Shown here one piece after another: positions 60,303-64,000 of a stretch of 64,000 bases of DNA (position 1 is its first letter; every line of letters begins with the position of its first letter). Source of the stretch: Intestinimonas sp052065695 (GTDB taxonomy: Bacteria > Bacillota > Clostridia > Oscillospirales > Oscillospiraceae); the NCBI RefSeq assembly GCF_052065695.1, contig NZ_JBQHTM010000001.1:103044-167043 (forward strand). The letters are read 5' to 3'. A program made the position numbers and the translations under genes. Below the pieces are notes generated by a model. It made no database searches, had not been told where the DNA came from, and saw only the letters and a list, made by a program, of their open reading frames with translations.

Positions 60303-60760
60303 CACTGCACCTCGTGGGGAATGGAGATCTTCTCCACCTGGATCTGCCCGTTCTCCACCTGGGCCATCATCATGGTGATCTCCTGGTGGAACCGCCGGGG
60401 GCCGCAGGAGCCGGGGTTGAGCCAGAGGCGGCCGCCCTTCTCCTCCTGCGCGTACTTGTGGGAGTGGCCGAAGACCACCACATCCACGCCGGAGAGGTCC
60501 GCCGGGACCTCTTTTTTGTTGTGGACCATGAAAAAGGTCATGCCCTCCAAGGTGACGGTGAGGTCGTGTGGGATGTCTGCCGCCCACTCCTTGTCGTTGT
60601 TGCCCCGGACCACGTAAAGTGGAGCATACTGCCGCAGCTGGTCCACAATGCTCTGTTTGTTGATGTCGCCGCCGTGGAGAATGGCGTCGGCGGTCTTCAG
60701 ATGCTCCAAAACCTGGGGCCGCAGCAGGCCGTGGGTGTCGGAGAGAATGGCAAGTCTCAT
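60302..60760 (-). CDS. YfcE/MJ0936 family metallophosphoesterase
   Basis: 152 residues from ATG 60760. The metal-site motifs ILSDTHGLLRPQ, ILHGGDIN, VRGNND and FGHSHKYAQ are all present, with the terminal LNPGSCGPRR. It hydrolyses phosphodiesters in the cytoplasm; the natural substrate is unknown. GGAGGGAGCG precedes the start. The start overlaps the SDR gene stop (ATGA). Confidence 0.93.
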   Translation of the reverse strand: MRLAILSDTHGLLRPQVLEHLKTADAILHGGDINKQSIVDQLRQYAPLYVVRGNNDKEWAADIPHDLTVTLEGMTFFMVHNKKEVPADLSGVDVVVFGHSHKYAQEEKGGRLWLNPGSCGPRRFHQEITMMMAQVENGQIQVEKISIPHEVQ

Positions 60761-61467
60761 ACGCTCCCTCCCAGGGTCCATCCGAAGTCGTTGTGGTAGA
60801 TCATCTGGCGGGTCATGCCGCCGTCGATGCAGATGTTTTCCCCGGTAATGAAACCCGCCTTATCGGAGCAGAGGTAGAGCACCATGTGGGCGATGTCCAG
60901 GGGATTGCCCACCCGTCCTGCGGGCTGCTGGATGGCGTCGGGGCCCTCATAGACGGTATAATCGGTGTCGATCCAGCCGGGGGAGATGGAGTTGACCCGC
61001 ACCTTCCCCGCCAGACTCACGGCCAGAGCGTGGGTCAGGGCGGAGATGCCGCCCTTGGCCGCCGTGTAGCTCTCGGTCTGGGGCTGGCTCATCCGATCCC
61101 GGGAGGAGGAGATGTTCACGATGGCCGCCCTGGGGGCAAAGTGGGGGGTAAACAGCTTGGTGAGGTAGAAGGGTGCCGTGACCCCCACCCGCAGGGCGTA
61201 GTTGAACTCCTCGTAGGTGCAGGTATCGATACCCTTCATGAGGGGCAGGGCGTTGTTGACCAAAAAGTCCACGTGGCCATAGTCGGCGATGACCTTGCGG
61301 GCAAAGTCCTCCAGAACGGTCTGGTCGGCCAGGTCGCCTACATAGTAGTCATTGGGCAGCCGGTCGATGATACACACCTGGGCACCCGCTTTGCAAAATT
61401 CTTCCACAATGGCCTTTCCGATGCCCTTTGCGCCGCCGGTGACCACGGCTACTTTGTGTTTAAACAT
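60757..61467 (-). CDS. Short-chain dehydrogenase/reductase
   Basis: 236 residues. The NAD(P) motif VVTGGAKGIGKAI is at 8-20, the catalytic Ser in VNISSSRDR and YTAAKGG (Tyr-x-x-x-Lys) near 147-151, and the closing FITGENICIDGG. The enzyme reduces a ketone or alcohol of unknown identity. Coding overlaps the phosphoesterase gene by four bases. Confidence 0.93.
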   Translation of the reverse strand: MFKHKVAVVTGGAKGIGKAIVEEFCKAGAQVCIIDRLPNDYYVGDLADQTVLEDFARKVIADYGHVDFLVNNALPLMKGIDTCTYEEFNYALRVGVTAPFYLTKLFTPHFAPRAAIVNISSSRDRMSQPQTESYTAAKGGISALTHALAVSLAGKVRVNSISPGWIDTDYTVYEGPDAIQQPAGRVGNPLDIAHMVLYLCSDKAGFITGENICIDGGMTRQMIYHNDFGWTLGGSV

Positions 61468-61479
61468 GGAAGTTCCTCC

Positions 61480-61794
61480 TCAGTCTGCGTCCTCGTCCAG
61501 TGCCTCCACCAGGAAGCTCACCGGACGGAAGCCGTCGTTACAGGAGAGCATGGCGGATTTGGGATCTTTCATCCAGCCGTCGTAGAAGTTTTCGCCCCCG
61601 TGGCTCAGGGCCAGCACAAAGGGGGAGAGGGTGTCCCAGGCGCTCTGACAGAAGCCCTCCGGTTTTTCCCAGCCGTTGGCCACAAAGACCTGCCCCACCT
61701 CCATGTCGCAGGCGTGATCGATGGGGTTTTCATACCGGGCCATCAGGTCCTCGTACCGTGTGATACGCATGACGGTGATCCTGCACTTTTTCAT
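61480..61794 (-). CDS. TIGR04076 family protein
   Basis: 104 residues. It contains KCRITVMRITRYEDLMARY, a Cys in DHACDMEVGQ, and WDTLSPFVLALSHGGENFYD, the conserved order of the TIGR04076 family of small cysteine-containing proteins, which have no assigned function. Start overlaps the deformylase stop (ATGA at 61794). Confidence 0.85.
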   Translation of the reverse strand: MKKCRITVMRITRYEDLMARYENPIDHACDMEVGQVFVANGWEKPEGFCQSAWDTLSPFVLALSHGGENFYDGWMKDPKSAMLSCNDGFRPVSFLVEALDEDAD

Positions 61795-62201
61795 ATGATG
61801 ATGCCCTCACAGTGATCGATCTCGTGCTGGATGATCTGGGCCGTCCAGCCGGTGAAGGTTTTGAGACGCTCCTGAAACTGCTCGTTCTGCCAGCGCACCT
61901 TGATGGACTTCCACCGTTTGGTCGGGCGGACGCCGGTGAGGGAGAGGCAGCCCTCCTCCGCGTCATAGGGGCCGGACTTTCTGACAATCTCCGGGTTGAA
62001 CATGACCATATAGGTCCCCTCGTTGTCGAAGACGATGATGCGCTTGTTGATGCCGATCATGTTGGCCGCCATGCCCACGCAGTCGGCCTTGTGGTGCTCC
62101 AGCGTCTCCAGCAGGTCGGCGGCCACGGGCAGGTCGTCCGGGGTGGCGGGCTCCGCCTTCTGGGCCAGAAAGGCCTCGTCCTTGCAGATATCTCGGATCA
62201 T
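61791..62201 (-). CDS. def: Peptide deformylase
   Basis: 136 residues, the short class of bacterial deformylases. The zinc-site motifs are present: EGCLSLTGV (Cys ligand and Leu/Ser) and QHEIDHCEG (HExxH). The first motif is GMAANMIG where most deformylases have G-x-G-x-A-A-x-Q, so the usual glutamine is Met. This variant also occurs in other anaerobes. It removes the N-formyl group from nascent proteins. It heads the minus operon. ATG 62201 follows GGAGAGACAACC. Confidence 0.9.
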   Translation of the reverse strand: MIRDICKDEAFLAQKAEPATPDDLPVAADLLETLEHHKADCVGMAANMIGINKRIIVFDNEGTYMVMFNPEIVRKSGPYDAEEGCLSLTGVRPTKRWKSIKVRWQNEQFQERLKTFTGWTAQIIQHEIDHCEGIII

Positions 62202-62263
62202 GGTTGTCTCTCCTTGTAAGCTTGAATAATCCGGTATGTACCTGGAATGTCCTCCCACATCTA

Positions 62264-62983
62264 TCACAGTACCGCTCGGAGGGCCTCCTCCGTAGCCGCC
62301 GGGAAGTGGCGGCACACCTGTTCATAGATCAGCTCCCGGGATCGGGCGGGGTCCTCCGAATAGGTGGAGGCGATGTGGTCATAGCCCCACAGGGCCTCGG
62401 GGGTGGCGTAGACCGAGATGGGCCAGCCGTAGGGCTGTCCCTTTTTGTTGAGCCGCTGCCGGAAGTCCCGGATCAGCAGGTAGCCCCCCATCTGGAGGTC
62501 GGTGACGGTGCCCTCAAAGTTCTTTTCGCCGCCTTTGCCGAACCCGGCCAGACCTTTGAGCTGGAAGGAGTACAGCTCCTCGTGGTCGGAAAACTGGTCC
62601 ATGATGCGCTTCTGGCGCAGGCTGGCCAGGGCGTCCTCCCAGCGGCTGTCAAAGTCGTAGCCATCCCGCCGCCAGTTAGCGAAATGTGGGAACCAGGCTT
62701 TGGAGATAAAGCCCGCCTTTTTCCCGAAGAACTTGCCATAGGCCACCTGGCCGCTGCGGGCTATGAGCTGCCGCCACTCCCAGGGGTCCTGCTCCGGGTC
62801 ACCGGACCACCAGAAGGAGGCGGAGGTGTGCTCCTCGGTGGAGAAGCCGCTGATCTCATTTCGAAAGAGGGGCAGAAAGCCCACCTCGTCCACCCATTGG
62901 ATGAGTTCCCGCCAGGTCCGGATGCGGCAGGGGTCGTCCCAGGCCAGGCCGCGCATGATCCACGTTCCGTTTTCCACTGCCAT
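62264..62983 (-). CDS. AlkZ-related protein
   Basis: 239 residues from ATG 62983, with AGAGGAGG 9 bases upstream; the longer frame is not preferred. It contains WVDEVGFLPLFRNEISGFS, FWWSGDPEQDPWEWRQLIARSGQ, KKAGFISKAWFPHFANWRRDGYD and KNFEGTVTDLQMGGYLL, a run I recognise from proteins annotated AlkZ-related. The relation to the AlkZ DNA glycosylase is weak and the enzymatic role unproven. It lies 62 bases before the deformylase gene. Confidence 0.85.
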   Translation of the reverse strand: MAVENGTWIMRGLAWDDPCRIRTWRELIQWVDEVGFLPLFRNEISGFSTEEHTSASFWWSGDPEQDPWEWRQLIARSGQVAYGKFFGKKAGFISKAWFPHFANWRRDGYDFDSRWEDALASLRQKRIMDQFSDHEELYSFQLKGLAGFGKGGEKNFEGTVTDLQMGGYLLIRDFRQRLNKKGQPYGWPISVYATPEALWGYDHIASTYSEDPARSRELIYEQVCRHFPAATEEALRAVL

Positions 62984-63016
62984 GGCAGACACCTCCTCTT
63001 CCGGCATATTAAAGGC

Positions 63017-63025
63017 ATTATAGCA
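63017..63025 (-). promoter_or_regulatory. Extended -10 promoter of the AlkZ-related gene
   Basis: On the minus strand TG-C-TATAAT (63025-63017), with no good -35. It lies 34 bases before the start at 62983. Confidence 0.5.
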
Positions 63026-63052
63026 CAGCCGCGGCGGAAATGCCATGCGGAC

Positions 63053-63090
63053 AAAAAGGCAGGGCCGGGAGCCACAGACTCCCGGCCCTG
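63053..63090 (-). terminator. Terminator of the lipoprotein gene at 63100
   Basis: On the minus strand CAGGGCCGGGAG pairs with CTCCCGGCCCTG (12 bp) and is followed by CCTTTTTG. It lies ten bases after that gene. Confidence 0.9.
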
Positions 63091-63099
63091 CACAGATAT

Positions 63100-63888
63100 T
63101 CAGATACTGGGGTCAAAGGTGGAGAGATCGATGACGGCCACGTCGCTGTATTCCGCCAGGCCCTCTCCGATGCTGGCATAGTAGGTGAAGGGGAGGATGG
63201 TCTCCATGCCGTTTTTGCTGGTGATGATGCCCTGGGTGTCGAGCTGGATGTCCGACTGCACGGACCACCAGCCGGCCACGTTTTCGGCCCGGGCCTCCGT
63301 GATGTCCCGGACCATGAGGTGGGTGCCGTTCTGCTCGTAGGTGAACTCCACCGTGACCAGGGCACAGTATTTCCCTACATAGACCAGCTCCGAAAGGGTG
63401 CCGGTGGAGCCGTCGTTCAGGACCAGGTAGTCCTGGAGGTCCGCCACCTGCTCCGCCCGGAGCACCGCCGAGGCCGCCTCAGCGCCGGTTCCGTTGTCAT
63501 GGGTCTCCAGCTCCGGTTCTCCGCTGTATGCGATCCGCACCCCGGAACCCAGCCCCTGCTCCTCCGCTCTGAGGGCGTCGGGCAGGTATACCGTAACCCG
63601 GTCCGCCAGGGAGAAGCCGTATTTCGGCTCCGTCTCCACCTGAAGCGCGTTGTCCTCCGGGGAGATCTGGGTGATGAAGCCGATGAAGGCCGACATCTCC
63701 TCAGGAAGGGGGGCCTCCGACGGGGCGGGGGTGGCCGTCTCCCCGGAGGGGAGCGCGTCCGGTGTGCCGGAGGCCGAGGCGGGCGGCGTGCCGCCGGACC
63801 GGGGATTGAAGGATAGACAGGCCGTCAGGGAGACGCACAGCGCGGCGGCCAGGGCCACCGTGAACACAGTGGGCTTTTTGTACTTCAT
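63100..63888 (-). CDS. Putative lipoprotein
   Basis: 262 residues from ATG 63888. Lipobox CVSLTAC near 18-24, then a Pro/Ser/Ala/Thr-rich linker (30-65), then an acidic domain with FIGFITQISPEDNALQVETE and DRVTVYLPDALRAEEQGLGSG, which recalls calcium- or beta-sandwich-type YobA/DUF3221-like domains. Exported and lipid-anchored. The Shine-Dalgarno is weak. Its upstream region runs off the window at 64000, so the promoter may be incomplete here. Confidence 0.7.
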   Translation of the reverse strand: MKYKKPTVFTVALAAALCVSLTACLSFNPRSGGTPPASASGTPDALPSGETATPAPSEAPLPEEMSAFIGFITQISPEDNALQVETEPKYGFSLADRVTVYLPDALRAEEQGLGSGVRIAYSGEPELETHDNGTGAEAASAVLRAEQVADLQDYLVLNDGSTGTLSELVYVGKYCALVTVEFTYEQNGTHLMVRDITEARAENVAGWWSVQSDIQLDTQGIITSKNGMETILPFTYYASIGEGLAEYSDVAVIDLSTFDPSI

Positions 63889-64000
63889 GCAGCCATGAGC
63901 AAAACTCCAAAAGAGTAGTAATTGCAATGGTTTCCGGTCATGGCTGAAACCGAAAATCACTCATATGATATAGAAAGCGGAGCCCCATTCTGGTAAAATT

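Overview
The window is GC-rich chromosomal DNA, densely packed with genes on both strands. It suggests a gut-type member of the Oscillospiraceae (Clostridia; the Flavonifractor / Lawsonibacter / Intestinimonas side of the family). The reasons are the T-box-controlled alaS, a SpoVT gene behind a sigma-G-like promoter (a spore-forming lineage), a clostridial-length ThiC, DUF4250, a TIGR04076-like protein, an AlkZ-related protein, EFR1 and flavodoxin genes, and many short XRE regulators. The taxon is inferred from gene content, not from a marker gene. I saw no rRNA, tRNA, CRISPR array, transposase or complete prophage.

Layout. 0-6.5 kb: the end of an mltG-like gene, a U32 peptidase, three small membrane proteins, alaS with its T-box leader, a DUF4250 protein and a HIT protein. 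6.6-7.15 kb: a composite inverted repeat made of two diverged copies of a multi-hairpin unit. 7.2-14.5 kb: a run of XRE regulator, comEC, holA, Imm33/DUF2185-like protein, rnmV, recG and a C_GCAxxG_C_C protein. 14.5-17.4 kb (minus): LPG-synthase-type flippase, MGDG-synthase-type glycosyltransferase and Sfp-type phosphopantetheinyl transferase. 17.5-21 kb: exoA, spoVT, thpR, an orphan HPt protein and a response regulator with a decayed HD-GYP domain. 21.03-21.41 kb (minus): a strong promoter, about 370 nt of structured non-coding sequence and a terminator, which I take as an unassigned RNA gene. 21.7-24.7 kb: a redox cluster of 2[4Fe-4S] ferredoxin, polyferredoxin membrane protein, Crp/Fnr regulator, CcdA and TlpA. 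24.8-31.2 kb: pyrophosphatase, galactofuranose genes (glf plus GT2), anchored flavodoxin, YheO-type regulator, M20 dipeptidase and a lipoprotein.

31.3-35.8 kb (minus): a TPP-riboswitch operon thiW-thiM-thiE-thiD-thiC. It can make the pyrimidine half of thiamine, but within this window the thiazole half appears to be salvaged. 35.9-39.8 kb: a two-component system, then a YcxB-like protein and a MacB/FtsX-type permease with no ATPase beside it; an OmpR-type direct repeat precedes the permease pair. 39.9-46.6 kb: a penicillin-V-acylase-like Ntn hydrolase, membrane proteins, a four-gene minus operon (TrmH methyltransferase, CutA/NIF3-like, zinc dehydrogenase, Bcp peroxiredoxin), a YczE-like protein and a DEDDh exonuclease. 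46.6-46.9 kb: a palindrome-bounded multi-hairpin repeat.

46.9-54.7 kb: EFR1 protein and acetyltransferase, a TetR regulator with two matching operators, a LysR regulator divergent from a four-gene redox/cupin operon, an OGG-type glycosylase and a flavodoxin. 54.9-58.1 kb is accessory DNA: a gene of unknown function, a 380-bp element with 24-bp terminal inverted repeats that seems to have replaced the end of an XRE gene, two small conserved proteins, a lipoprotein and an XRE gene broken by a TAG codon. 58.2-64 kb: a DUF5714-ArsC fusion, a PepSY-like protein, a six-gene minus-strand housekeeping stretch and a terminal lipoprotein.

The observations most worth following are the unassigned RNA, the two hairpin repeat families (one with in-window compensatory base changes), the TIR element inside the XRE gene, the duplicated TetR operator and the DUF5714-ArsC fusion.
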